Shown: in pieces, positions 1 to 9,984 of the stretch
How positions within the stretch are numbered: position 1 is the first letter of the stretch
Layout: each line of letters starts with the position of its first letter
Assembly: GCF_030272615.1 (NCBI RefSeq)
Contig: NC_081413.1
Coordinates: forward strand, 722,265,649 to 722,329,648
Origin: Cryptomeria japonica
Taxonomy: Eukaryota; Streptophyta; Pinopsida; Cupressales; Cupressaceae
Direction of reading: 5' to 3'
DNA length: 64,000 bases
The notes under the pieces: generated by a model
The model's database searches: none
What the model saw: only the letters and a program-made list of their open reading frames with translations
What the model was told of the DNA's origin: nothing
Program-made: the position numbers and the translations under genes

Positions 1-660
1 TAGATTCATTTGTATTTTGAAGTTGACATACTTGTATACATGATATAGAGGATTCTTTTTCTATCTTTTGCCTTCTTTCGAACTCAACTTCTTCTGGACT
101 AATAGTCAATCCTTCTTGACCATCTATTAGTTCTTCCATGGTTATTCCATACCTTTGTACGTCTTGCTCATCATTTGATAGAAATCTGATATTTCCTGAT
201 ACTTGATCAATAATTGTTTGTGTTTCATGTGGTGTTACTTCTTGTTCTTTTTCATCCTCTTTCTTTTTTTGTCTTTTATATGCCTCTTTCCTCTGAATTC
301 TGAGTGGTTCTTGTCTTCTTTCTAACTCTATCCTTTTTTTTATGAAAGGCGAGTCTTCATTTGTATAGCTACTTGTTCTTTATTCTTTTCTTCACTTGAT
401 ATACTAGATGAAAAATTTGAACCCCATTCATATTTATTTGAATCTATCTCTGAACCATTGTCTAGGATTACACCACTATACCATACAGGAATATTGTATG
501 GTGCAAATAGTTCTCTAATTTTGGTCATCTCTTCTTTCACTACTTCTGGAATATCTTGCTCAGATTCAACACTTGTTTGTATTCCTTGAACTTGTTTGCA
601 AGATTTTTCTTCTCTTTTGATTCCAAGTTCTTCCTGTTGTTTCTTATATTCTTCGTGTTT
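1..660 (-). pseudogene. Element A linker between G-patch and RT
   Basis: Minus-strand coding remnant matching the acidic linker of element B near 29300-30130. A shared stretch at 340-540 reads LFAPYNIPVWYSG, then an acidic run ending KYEWGS; element B has the same pattern with stops. The reading is broken around 300-340 and 540-700. No enzyme motif is visible. This linker lies between protease/G-patch and reverse transcriptase in both elements, so it is probably part of the Gag-Pol precursor, but I cannot give it a function. Confidence 0.55.
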
Positions 661-782
661 TTGTTTATTGACTACTATTTATGCTGCTTGGTGTAGCTTT
701 TCTTGCCATGGTTCTTCTTTAGGGACTTCTTTCTTTCTCCACTTTGGTTGTTGACAATTATGTTGCTTTTGATTTGATTTGG

Positions 783-914
783 ATATCCAAGTCTTGATTT
801 ATCTTCTTTAGACTGCGAGTGAGGACAAATAGGTTCTGAAATACCTTCTCGTCGCTTACCAATTGGTCATTTTCCTTCATATCCCATTTTTTGCATGATC
901 TTATAACCATTTCC
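783..914 (-). pseudogene. G-patch domain of element A, with in-frame stop
   Basis: Read on the minus strand from 914, the sequence shows the G-patch signature: GYKIMQKMGYEG at the start, then a PIGKR motif, EGISEPI, and RLGY at the end. This matches the usual hhxxMGaxxGxGLGxxxxGhxxPh...GLGa layout of about 45 residues. A TGA at 867-869 falls where the domain normally has a glycine codon, so GGA to TGA is the simplest explanation; the frame is unchanged on both sides. G-patch motifs bind nucleic acid or RNA helicases and occur after the protease in some betaretroviruses. Element B has the same motif at 30367-30504. Confidence 0.75.
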
Positions 915-2119
915 ATATTGCTCTGTGGGAATATTGAATTCTACAATTGTTGTTATAGTTTCATTTTCATATTTGTACAACCAATCAAGAATGTCCTTAT
1001 CTTTAGTTTCTTCTGCAAGTGTTCCAGCTCTAACAAATGCTCCATCAAACATTTCTACATATTTTTTTGAGATCCGTGGTTGGACATTTGTAGGCTTTCC
1101 ATATGATTTAGGTGAAAGTGGCAAGCTATGTAAAGAATATTTTCCCATTCCTTCATCATTTAATTTGAGATTTTTCTCAAAGGTTTCCCATAATTTTTCT
1201 TGAATTTCTTTGGTGGGATAGACTGATTTTCTATTATGTGGAACTCTTGTATCTTGTGTTGGCTTCAGATTATTGTAATATTGGCTGGAGTCTGCAATTA
1301 TAGTGACCCCTTGTCCCTCACAAAGAAACTTTACACATTGGTGATATGTAGAAGGAATTGCTTGCATGTTGTGAATCCATGGTCTTCCCAGAAGAATGCT
1401 ATAAGATAGATTCAAATCTAAAACCTGGTATAATCTATTTCTTTCCACATGTCCTATTTTGATTGGTAGCATCACAGTTCCTTTAGAAGAACATTCTTCT
1501 TCATCATAAGCCTTAATGGTTATTTTCTTCTTTGGATTTACTGTATTTTCTGAATATCCCAAAGCCTTTATTAAACACAATGCACAAATGTTTAAGCCAA
1601 CTCCACCATCTATGCGTACGCGTTTGACATGAGTTTTGTGAATGGTGACTTCAACATGTAAGGGAGCATTGTGAGGATGTTGTAAGGATGCATCATCATT
1701 TTCAGAAAATGATAAGCAGTGAAGGACTATAATGCGTCCCACCATGTTTTGGAATTGATCTACATCCAGGTCTTTTGAAACTGTTGTTTTCGTTAGAGCT
1801 TTTTCCAAAATTTCCTTATGCATAGATGAAACTTTGAGAAGCTCTAAAATTGATATTTGAGCGGGTATTCTTTGCAATTGTTCCACTAAGTTATATTGTC
1901 GTGAAGTGGATGTTGATTCGTTTGTTATACCCTGAAATGTAACCTTCACTTTGCTTCTTGTAATGACGTTGATTGGTTCCGAAGGAGTGTTATCTTTAAC
2001 GATGATGACATTTATCACATCATCATACGTATAAGTATAGTTCACTTTGGCTTTGACTTTGTCATCTTTTAATTTAGATTGTTCACCTTTTTCATAATTT
2101 GGAAGCAGAATTTTGAAGG
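915..2119 (-). pseudogene. Retropepsin-like protease region of element A
   Basis: The minus-strand frame from 2045 is open for 392 codons and ends inside the G-patch. About residue 140 it has VRIDGGVGLNIC, the active-site loop of an aspartic protease, with Gly where Ser or Thr is usual. It then has KITIKAYDEEE and LSYSILLGRPWIHNM; the ILLGRPWI motif corresponds to the second hydrophobic-Gly motif of plant Ty3 proteases. A frameshift near 2050-2130 separates it from gag, whereas element B keeps gag and this region in one frame. The role would be cleavage of the Gag-Pol precursor, if it was ever active with the DGG loop. Confidence 0.75.
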
Positions 2120-3673
2120 CTAGATGTGATTCATTAGTCTTATGCTATCCATTGTGATAGTTCCATTATCGATTAAATCTTGGATAAGGTGCTTCAATCT
2201 TTGACAATCATTAGTTTGGTGTCCTTTATTTCGATGGTAATTGCAAAAATGATTGTCGTTCCACCAATTAGGTTTGACTTGTGGTTCATAATTTGTTGCT
2301 TCTGGTAAAGTAATTAGTTTATTCACAAGAAGAGTTTTCAAAGCTGATTCCAAGGGTTCTCTAATGTTTGTGAATTTCCTGTGAGGATTGGAGAAGAAAG
2401 ACTTGGATTTACTATTTTCTTGATTGTTATTGTTTGGGATTTGACTTGATAGATTAAATATTGGTTGTTGTTTTGTACCATTATTATTGTCATTTCCTCT
2501 ATTGATGACATTCCTATTCTTTGACCAGAATTTAGGTTTGTCATTGTTATTGTTGTTGTTGTTGTGATTGTTATTGTAGGAATTATTGTAAATTTTTATC
2601 TCCCCTTTCTTTACCATTGTGTCTTCTATTTTTAGACCATTTTCAATCATCTTGGAAAAAGGAGGACATTGCATTTTTAGATGGTAACTCATTTCATTGA
2701 TAAGGTTGTCAATGAATATGTCCATTTTCTCTTGATTAGGTACATCTCTTGGATGCCTATTAAACATTTGTTTCCATTGTTGTAAGAAGATCATGAAAGA
2801 TTCACCATTCTTTTTCTTAACATTGCATAAATCCAACATTTTTATCTCATTTCTTACATTGTCGGAGTATTGTGAAATAAATCTATTCACAAGTTCTTCA
2901 AAAGATTTGATTCCAGATGGTAGTCTTGAGAACTATTTCATCGATTTTCCATTCAAACTCCTAGGAAATAGACGCATTAGGTAAGTTTAATCGTGTGCAA
3001 ATTCCATACTCATAGTACAAAATTCCCTAATGTGATCTTGAGGATCAGATCTCCCATCATATTTATCATATTAAGGGATTTCGTAATGTTGTGGAAATGG
3101 TATCATATTTAAACTTTTGTCAAAAGGATATGGACAGATATCTTCCAACGAATACTTCTTGGAACTCATTCCATTCTGCATATCTTGTATTTGTTGTTGT
3201 GAGGTTTGCATTTGTTAAGCGAGGTTTAACAAGGGATCATCCATACAGATTCTCCTTGTATCTTCATAAGTTATTTTATCACTATGCTCTCTTCTTGTAT
3301 TATCGTGATATTTTCTTATTTTATCTCCCCTTGTTTCTTCATGACTTTCTTTATATCCTCGTTATTTGGATCATCTGTGTTTTTATTATTACTCGTGTCT
3401 GCATCTTGTTTCAATCCTTCTACGTTAAAATCTTGTGGCAATTTAGCTCTTGATTTTGTCAACAATAAAAGATATTTTTCTTTTTGCTTTGCTAATAACT
3501 AATTTCATTAGTCTATCAATTTTGAAAGCTTGCTCAAGGTCTCTAATGGTGTTATTGACCGCTTCTTCATCAACAACCGTATACTCAAAAGTTTGGAACA
3601 TTGAATTATCTTCTTCCATTTGTTTATGTTGTTTTCTTAATTTCTCGTATTGAGCTCTAGTCCAAAGTGGCAT
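2120..3673 (-). pseudogene. Gag of element A
   Basis: The N-terminal piece (3443-3673) and the main piece (2120-2890) are in the same minus-strand frame; the interval has stops, one of them a TAG where element B has Trp in the same SLPxGIxxFExLV context. The core has the retrotransposon Gag pattern FLQQWKQMFNRHPRDVP followed by MDIFIDNLI. Next comes an Asn-rich linker with runs of N (about 2500-2590), then a zinc-knuckle variant CNYHRNKGHQTNDC of C-x2-H-x5-H-x4-C spacing, typical of plant Ty3 Gag. Gag would form the particle and package RNA. Stops and lack of one continuous ORF make it a pseudogene. Confidence 0.75.
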
Positions 3674-5534
3674 GTGACTGCTTCGAAAAATTTCTCAAGT
3701 TTTGACCTTCTAAAAATAACTTAATAGGTGATTATTGGTTTAGGAAGGTAGGGTTTATTTATTTTACCACTGTTGTTGGTTCGTTGTGATAAAGTGTCTC
3801 TTTGTTGAAAAGCAGGTCCTTGCAAAATTTCTTCATCAAATTATGTCCCACAACCACATAAATAGTGACGAAAACTATGTAGGAATGTCCTATGTTTTAT
3901 CAAGATCTTGCGATTGATATACAAGAATTTTATCCTCTTCTGAGTAGCTTTATAACTAGGTTTTCTTTTCTTAAGGTGATATTTAAAAGTCATATAAGAA
4001 TATTATAGTTTACAAGTTTGCTGGATTCCAATGTGAGTGTAGTTCTAATTTTGATAAAACCTAGGTTCAAAATAGGAACGATATATCCAAGATAATGAAC
4101 AAAAGGTGGATTGATTAAGTTTCGTGATAGAGGATTTGATATATCCTGATGAGAAACTAATAATGATGTTTATTTTTGCACTTAAGATGGTTGAATCACT
4201 AGCTTGTTGAATGTTTTATTCTTATGAAAACCTTTTGGAAATAGCTTGTTGGATTAGGTAACCCAATTATTGAACTAGTTTGAAGATCTGCGATAGTTTA
4301 AATACAACTCTACTCAAGAAGTGTTTTTTGATACTTATTTTTAAATTTTGGCCTGATATGCTCTGTCTCAGATGTGAGAAAGCATTTGCGCTAGCTTTTT
4401 GGTCAAAAGTGTTAACTCTGTTGCTTGAAAGCACTGCTTTGACTATGTTACAAGGATTTTTCAATTTTTCCAGCAAGTTGTTAGATTTTTGCTCATTTTT
4501 AGATGATTTTATTCAATTTTTGACCATTCTGAGCACGCAATAGACATAGAAGACACAATGTTTAAAAAGAAAAATGCATAAGAAAGAACAAATCCTATGG
4601 CAGACTGAGATAATAACTGTTGAATCTCACATGGGGTTTCCCCCGAGGCTACGCTATTCAGAGTGGATATTTAGATGCTTGACCTTACTGGCTCCACCCT
4701 TGACACTCACTTCTCTGGGGAAGCCAAGCACCAGTTTCCATGAAAACTCCCCATGGAAAACTTTATATCTCTACTAAGAACCCTATGTGTGTGAGCTGCT
4801 TCAAATGTCCAACTTCGTGCGCCAACAATTAGAAGGATTTTGGCAACTAGTACAAGTGGGTTTTAGTAAAGGCTTCCAATCATGTGGCCATACATGCGAC
4901 ACTTTCAACTCTGTAAATACAAAAGGTTCCCAGCCTATAGAGGTTACACTTCATAGGGTTTATGGTGAAACATAGTGTTGGTATGAACTTATCAACACGT
5001 GTTGTTTATGAATTTCATCACAAACACAATTTATTTAGAGTGGATCAGAAGGACTTGGTATTAGATTGTTTCCACTTGGGTCGTTCCCCTCTCACTGACC
5101 CCCTCAAGGTAGCTCAGGAAGGCAAACCCTCTAAAGGTTACACATAAAAGATAGTAGGTCTGGTTTTCTGATCACCATATGAGGGTGAGAGCATACTTAC
5201 CTACTACTTCATCAAGCATGAAAAACACAAGTTTATTTTAGCCTTCTACAATCTATGTGCAACTAATTTAAAGAAGTCATTCAAAATGCAAGTTGCATGT
5301 TGTCAATTTGTCCCCTTAGTTAAGCTAAATGAGTAAGATATGATGTGTTACTTTCCAAAATAAAACTCCTAATTAACTATGTGAGGAAATGCATAAAATT
5401 TGCTTTAAAATAATTCTGCACAAAGATATGTTAGTAGTTTGAAATTTTCAGTTCTTGGACATTCAAACTTGCAGAAAACGTTTGTTAGCTATGAATAAAA
5501 ACACTATCCTAGCAAATGCATTGTTTTCCACCTC
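3674..5534 (-). other. Untranslated leader of element A
   Basis: No coding region is visible between gag and the primer site. A block at about 4610-5220 resembles the leader of element B at about 34440-35010: shared pieces include a CACTTGGGTC motif, CTAAAGGT followed by ACACA, and GGTCTGG...TTTCTGAT followed by GAGAGCATACT. The rest is AT-rich and unassigned. Conservation of part of the leader between two diverged elements suggests an RNA function such as packaging or dimerisation; this is inference. Confidence 0.5.
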
Positions 5535-5805
5535 AAAAGTGTTGACCTAGGGGACAAAAGCGTGAACCTGCGATACGAAAGCGTTGCTTTATGGACTAAA
5601 TGCAAGAATTCATAGACAAAAGCGCTAACCTAAATGACACATGTGTTAACCTGCAAGACAAAAGCGCTAATATGAGGATTAAATGCGTTGATTTGCAAAT
5701 AAAAGCACTAACCTAAATGCCAAATGCGCTAACGTGTGAGACAAAAACTCTTATCTATTAAATGAAAGCGCTGTCAGAATTCACACAAGCGTGAATATGG
5801 ATTAC
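5535..5805. repeat. Degenerate 21-bp tandem array in leader of element A
   Basis: Thirteen units of 20-21 bp follow one another without gaps. On the plus strand most begin AAAAGCG or AAATGCG, continue TAACCT or a variant, and end near GAC. The clearest units start at about 5617 and 5701. Unit sequences differ by several bases, so the array is old or under relaxed constraint, yet the period is kept. It lies between gag and the primer site, about 60 bp from the latter. Confidence 0.85.
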
Positions 5806-5863
5806 AAGTGCATTAAAATTATGTTTGTGAGAACTAGACAGGATATTAAAAAGATATATGCGA

Positions 5864-5888
5864 GGTTCGAGCCCCACGATGGGTGCCA
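5864..5888 (-). promoter_or_regulatory. Primer-binding site, tRNA-Lys type (element A)
   Basis: The plus strand reads like the 3' end of plant tRNA-Lys(CUU): GGTTCGAGCCCCAC, then GATGGGTGCCA, with two differences from the tRNA as I know it. On the element strand this is a primer site starting TGGCACCC, three bases after the LTR end at 5892. The match covers about 25 nt and runs into the T-loop. Confidence 0.8.
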
Positions 5889-5891
5889 AAA

Positions 5892-6980
5892 TGTGTCGAC
5901 TTGAATTTCATCTTCAAAATACTACCTGCAACATATTAGCTTCACAAAATACAAAGGAAATGCTACAAAAAATCCAAACTCAACCAATGAAACTACATGA
6001 AATGAATATTAAAATAAAAACCATAGTATTACCTTCATGATTTAAGTCTCACTGTGTCCTAACTCCACTATTCCTGGTTGTAGATGATTTTCTCTTAGAC
6101 AAGCACTGGTAGCTTCCAAGATGGCATATGAAGAATGGATTGATAATTGATAGTTAACTGATACTATGATATGCAATGCAAATGATTTAAAGCTAAATGA
6201 TTATGCTAAACAAGAAATGCTAAATTGCTAAATTGCTTCAAGATAAAAAATCATGGATGTATAAGTTTACTCAAATTGTTAACTTGAAGACTAACTCTTT
6301 CCCAACTCAAACTCCTACTTTTGAGAGGATAAGATGATGTGTCTGAGATCAATGGTCATGATCAGATCTACAAATTTGGATGGTTGTGAATAAAGGTGAA
6401 GGTTGAGAGAAAAGGGGAAAAAGAAGACAAGTGTCACTCATCTCACCTTGACTGAGTTGTAGACTGAGGGAATCTAGGGATGGTTGGAGAAGATTTAGGC
6501 ATGAGAGGACAAGTGGACTCAAGTTCTTCCGAAGATATAGGGATGTTAGAGAGAATATAGAAGAAGGTTAGGAAATACATGTACGTACACAATATTTCAT
6601 TTATTTTGGAAGTTGGAGATAAGTAGCTAATAAATATTTTATTTATTTTAATTTCATTGAATTAATTTAGCCACATGATGGATGAGTCGGCAAAGGAAAG
6701 ATGAAGTGGAGATGGAAGATGAGTTGGAAAAGGGATTAAATAATTAAGAAATTATTTAATTAATGAGACTATAGGATAGAAGAATAACCATTAAATATTA
6801 GATATTTAATTGATTGATTAGAAGAAAAAGATTAATGAATTAATTAATAAAATATTTTAATTAAATTAATTAATAGAAGAATATGGTGTGAATTAAATAA
6901 ATTAATCTTTTCAAATTAACTATTTAATAGAAGAATAATTATTAAATAAATATAAAATATTTATTTAATTGCTCATTGTC
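5892..6980 (-). repeat. 5' LTR of element A
   Basis: The LTR starts (plus strand) with TGTGTCGACTTG directly after the primer site and spacer, which fixes its inner end. The outer end is set only loosely by where similarity begins between 7000-7230 and its second copy at 16800-17035. The partner LTR is off the window, so neither length nor target duplication can be checked. The second half is very AT-rich (6590-6980). Confidence 0.55.
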
Positions 6981-6999
6981 ATTTTTATGTGTATACAAT

Positions 7000-7474
7000 A
7001 GACACTCAAACTTTCTTCTATCTTAATTGTGGTTTGAGGGGCATGAATTCTTTGAAATGTCTATAATGGCCACTCGAACTTTCTTCTATCTTAATTGTGG
7101 TTTCTCATTATTTGAGTGTGGGAGGGTGCAATAGAAGTAGAAGCTAATGAGTGGACTGAAACTCCACTGAACTCACTTGTAAATCATAGCCTTATTAATT
7201 AGTTCATCTTATTTGAACTTTATTTTGTTAGATTATTCAATGTGGGTTAGCATTTGAACCCCAAGTCTCACTAGCTCAACGCCAAAACATCTTGTAAGCA
7301 CTTTCATGGATAATCGGTTCCCATTTCCTTTCTTATCCTTAAGATTGCTTTGTCTAATTAAATATTTGGAATGAAAGAATTTAAGAATAAATACTTCTAC
7401 ATGATCAAAAAGGGCAACTGAATTGATAAACACAACATAATAAACAATAATATAATCTCCATTTAACCTATTTT
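7000..7474. repeat. Old dispersed repeat R, copy 1 (left part)
   Basis: Matches 16800-17035 and then 18330-18570. In copy 1 the two parts are adjacent, while in copy 2 a LINE fragment separates them. A short piece, ACTTTCTTCTATCTTAATTG, occurs twice here (about 7009 and 7078). The right part of copy 1 continues at 15204-15420 beyond the copia element. No coding region is seen. Confidence 0.7.
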
Positions 7475-7479
7475 AATTC
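7475..7479. repeat. Target-site duplication AATTC of copia element
   Basis: AATTC at 7475-7479 is repeated at 15204-15208 directly outside the two LTRs. Joining the flanks across one copy gives CCTATTTTAATTCTTGTAGG, which is exactly the sequence of the related repeat at about 18550-18570, an empty site. Confidence 0.95.
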
Positions 7480-8995
7480 TGTTGGCATTTCAATAAGGAT
7501 ATTGAGAAGGTTGTTGATGATTATGGTTATAACTGATTAAGGATGTCTACTGTCTTTATATTATTATTTTGTCATTGATGTCAAGAAATTGATTTTCTAA
7601 TTCAGTATGATGTTGCCATATCTTGAGAAGCATGATTTGAAGAGTATAAAGATGTCGGTAAAAGACACAGAAAGATTATGATGAATAAGGGGATGAATAA
7701 GGTATTCAATGGGCAACTATTATCGAGTCAGACAATGATGAGATCATGATGTTTAGATTGTTTTGACATCATACATATGTTATAAATTGTAACGTTAATA
7801 CTATACTATGTTACCAAGCAAAGAACCTAGTCAGTAAACCCTAAGGAACCTAGTCAGTAAACCCTAAGGTTATCACTATTAGTTAATGAAGGCGGAATGT
7901 CTACCGAGTGAAGTTTAGTATTTACTGAGTTATAACCGAGTTATAACCGAGCTATAACAGAATGCATTAAATGTTTACATGCGTTATTTAATGAAGGAAG
8001 CTGATGAGCTGGAGTTGCTTAAATGATTGGTAAGCCATGCATGAAGTTTGTTAAAGAATCTATGGCAATGGAAGATCGACAAGAAGATCTACAGCTCAGA
8101 TTAAACCTCAATACCTTAGCACAAGTTCCAAGAAATATATGCAAGTTCCAAGGCGAGGTAAAATGTTTTCAGATCGAAGGATACATTGAACCTGGTCAAG
8201 CATGAAGATCTGATGGCTATGACTGATCGTGGGAAATGTGATCAAGGAGATTAAGCGGTTAGCTAATTGTTTAAAAATAGGATACTGTTGATAAACAATG
8301 GATGCGGGCAAGTGTATGCACAAGGATGCTACATAGTGATAACCGAGCACTGAAGCTTGAAGGCCTGTTTTGAACAACAGAGTATAGAGCCCAGTAGATG
8401 GACAAGATTAGTTCTATGTCTAGATTGTATTGAGCAAATAAGAATATGCTTTAGCATTTTTAGATGTGAAGTTGCAGATAGATTTTTATTATTGTTATTT
8501 TGTGAAAGTGACAGAAAATCTTTTAACCGAGTGGACTTAACAGTCTTATTTGTAAAACCCTCTAGCAAGGTGACATTCTGATTGAGTGTTTGAAATCCTT
8601 TAACAAGGTCACTTCTAACAAGGTGAAGATCCTAACAGATCTAAGGGAAATCCCTTAACCGGGTCACATCTAGCAATGTGTTTGTAATCTCTAACAGGAT
8701 TTTCTTTTAACTGAGCATACTCTAGAAGAGTATATTTCTTAGTGGGTCCAAAATCCCATAGTGGTTTTTCCCTATTTGGGTTTCCACGTTAAATATGGTG
8801 TTATGAGGTTTATGATGTTTATATACTTTTGAGTTTGCATGTTTAGCAGTTTTGGTTATATTACTGAAGTATATGTTACCGAGGTTGAATTTGATGTTTT
8901 TAGGGAAGATTAAGTTTGTATGATTCACCCCCCCCCCCCCCCTCTCATCTTGTTGGCTATTGGATTTGTACTTACATTAAGTATTAGAACTTTCA
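7480..8995 (+). repeat. 5' LTR of copia element
   Basis: Starts TGTTGGCATTTCAATAAG and ends AGAACTTTCA. Compared with the 3' LTR it lacks the first 29 bp, has an extra copy of a segment around 7825-7865, an extra TTATAACCGAG unit near 7940, and a C run of 15 (8928-8942). The promoter TATA box seen in the 3' LTR is changed here (8272-8280). Confidence 0.95.
8272..8280 (+). promoter_or_regulatory. Damaged TATA box in 5' LTR
   Basis: The 3' LTR reads TATAAATAG at 14487-14495; this copy reads TAAAAATAG at the same place. The T-to-A change is expected to weaken the element's own promoter. Confidence 0.55.
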
Positions 8996-8997
8996 AT

Positions 8998-9009
8998 TGG
9001 TATCAGAGC
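8998..9009 (+). promoter_or_regulatory. Primer-binding site, initiator tRNA-Met
   Basis: TGGTATCAGAGC, two bases after the 5' LTR end, is the standard plant copia primer site complementary to the 3' end of initiator tRNA-Met. Confidence 0.95.
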
Positions 9010-9058
9010 TTTGGACTCCAGAAGAAAAGTTTAAAGGCACTTGAGTTAAGATCCAAAG

Positions 9059-9984
9059 ATGTATAAGAGGGATGCACCGAAGCTGAACAAGTCAAGTTTC
9101 TCTACATGGCAGAAAGAATGAAGCTGCATCTATCAGGAGTTGGAGAATATGTTGTATATTATCTGGAGAATGATTTTGTTACACCGAGCACCTATCCATT
9201 GACAATGGAAGAGATAAAGGCAAAGCAAGAACATATCCAAGTAATGATTGAAATAACATCTGCATTGACCGACTCAGAGTTTAATGACCTAGAAGGCTGC
9301 AATGATGCAAAGGTAATGTGGGATAAGCTCATATCTGTGTATGGAGGAGATGAACATGTTCAAAGAGCAAAAGTAGACAGTGTAAGAGGACAACTTGAAT
9401 CCATGAGGATGAATGAAGGTGAGAACATAACTCATTACAATACAAGACTAAAGGAGATTGTCAATCAGATCAAAGGAGCAGGTGGAACTATTGAAGACAA
9501 GGATATACCAAGTAAGTTGTTAAGAACCCTACTACTAGCTTATGCAATCCGAGTCTCTGTAATCAATGAATTAAGGTCCGTACCGAATATGCCAATTTCT
9601 TTAGATGCTACTATTGGTAAGCTACATGCATTTGAGTTAAGTAACTTTGATAACAATGGATCTTCGGTAAATAAAGTTGAATCTGTATTTAGTTCTTTTC
9701 ATCTTGATGAATCTAAGGATTACAATGAAATTAAATATAAGTACTCTGAAGGAGATCATAGTGGAGCAAGTGAAAGATTTCATAAGAACATGGAAGAAGT
9801 ACACAAACTGTATGAGGAAATCAGAAAGCAAGAAGAGTTTGAAGCACTATTAGCTAGAAGGTTACCGAGAGGCAAAGGTAAGTATAAAGGAAAACTACCT
9901 TTGAAATGTTTCAATTGTGATAAAATAGGACATATAGCTTCTAACTGTACTGACAAAGAGTCTACTGAAAAGAGAGATTACTGA
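9059..9984 (+). pseudogene. Copia Gag (broken)
   Basis: The likely start is the ATG at 9059, whose frame reads through SSFSTWQ and then stops; the rest of gag continues from 9106 in another frame. A loss of one base near 9110 explains this, since the usual copia motif WQxRM is split there. The body has the copia Gag pattern: ALTDSEF, KVMWDKL, and a long helical region. Near the end (about 9898-9945) is the zinc knuckle CFNCDKIGHIASNC, of C-x2-C-x4-H-x4-C type, which binds RNA. A TGA at 9982-9984 interrupts the frame just after it. Confidence 0.9.

Larger units (their letters stand above)
1..6980 (-). mobile_element. Ty3/gypsy element A (Tat-like), 5' half
   Basis: A minus-strand LTR retrotransposon runs off the left edge of the window. 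In element order it shows a 5' LTR (~6980 to 5892), a tRNA-Lys primer site, a long leader with a 21-bp tandem array, gag, protease, a G-patch motif and the start of the linker before RT. RT, integrase and the 3' LTR lie outside the window. Gag, protease and linker resemble element B at 19898-36650 but are clearly diverged, so A and B are related families and not recent copies. In-frame stops and frameshifts make it inactive. The outer end of the LTR is approximate because its partner LTR is not visible. Confidence 0.85.

Noticed and set aside
925-1203. Plus-strand ORF over the element A protease
   Set aside because: It is the antisense of the protease frame and has no domain features of its own.
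3091-3502. Hydrophobic plus-strand ORFs
   Set aside because: They lie antisense to the gag region; the hydrophobic look comes from T-rich codons.
5535-5805. CRISPR-like array
   Set aside because: Units are contiguous and degenerate with no constant repeat and unique spacers, and this is plant DNA.
5864-5888. Part of a tRNA gene
   Set aside because: Only the T-arm and 3' end are present, including CCA, beside an LTR; it is a primer site.
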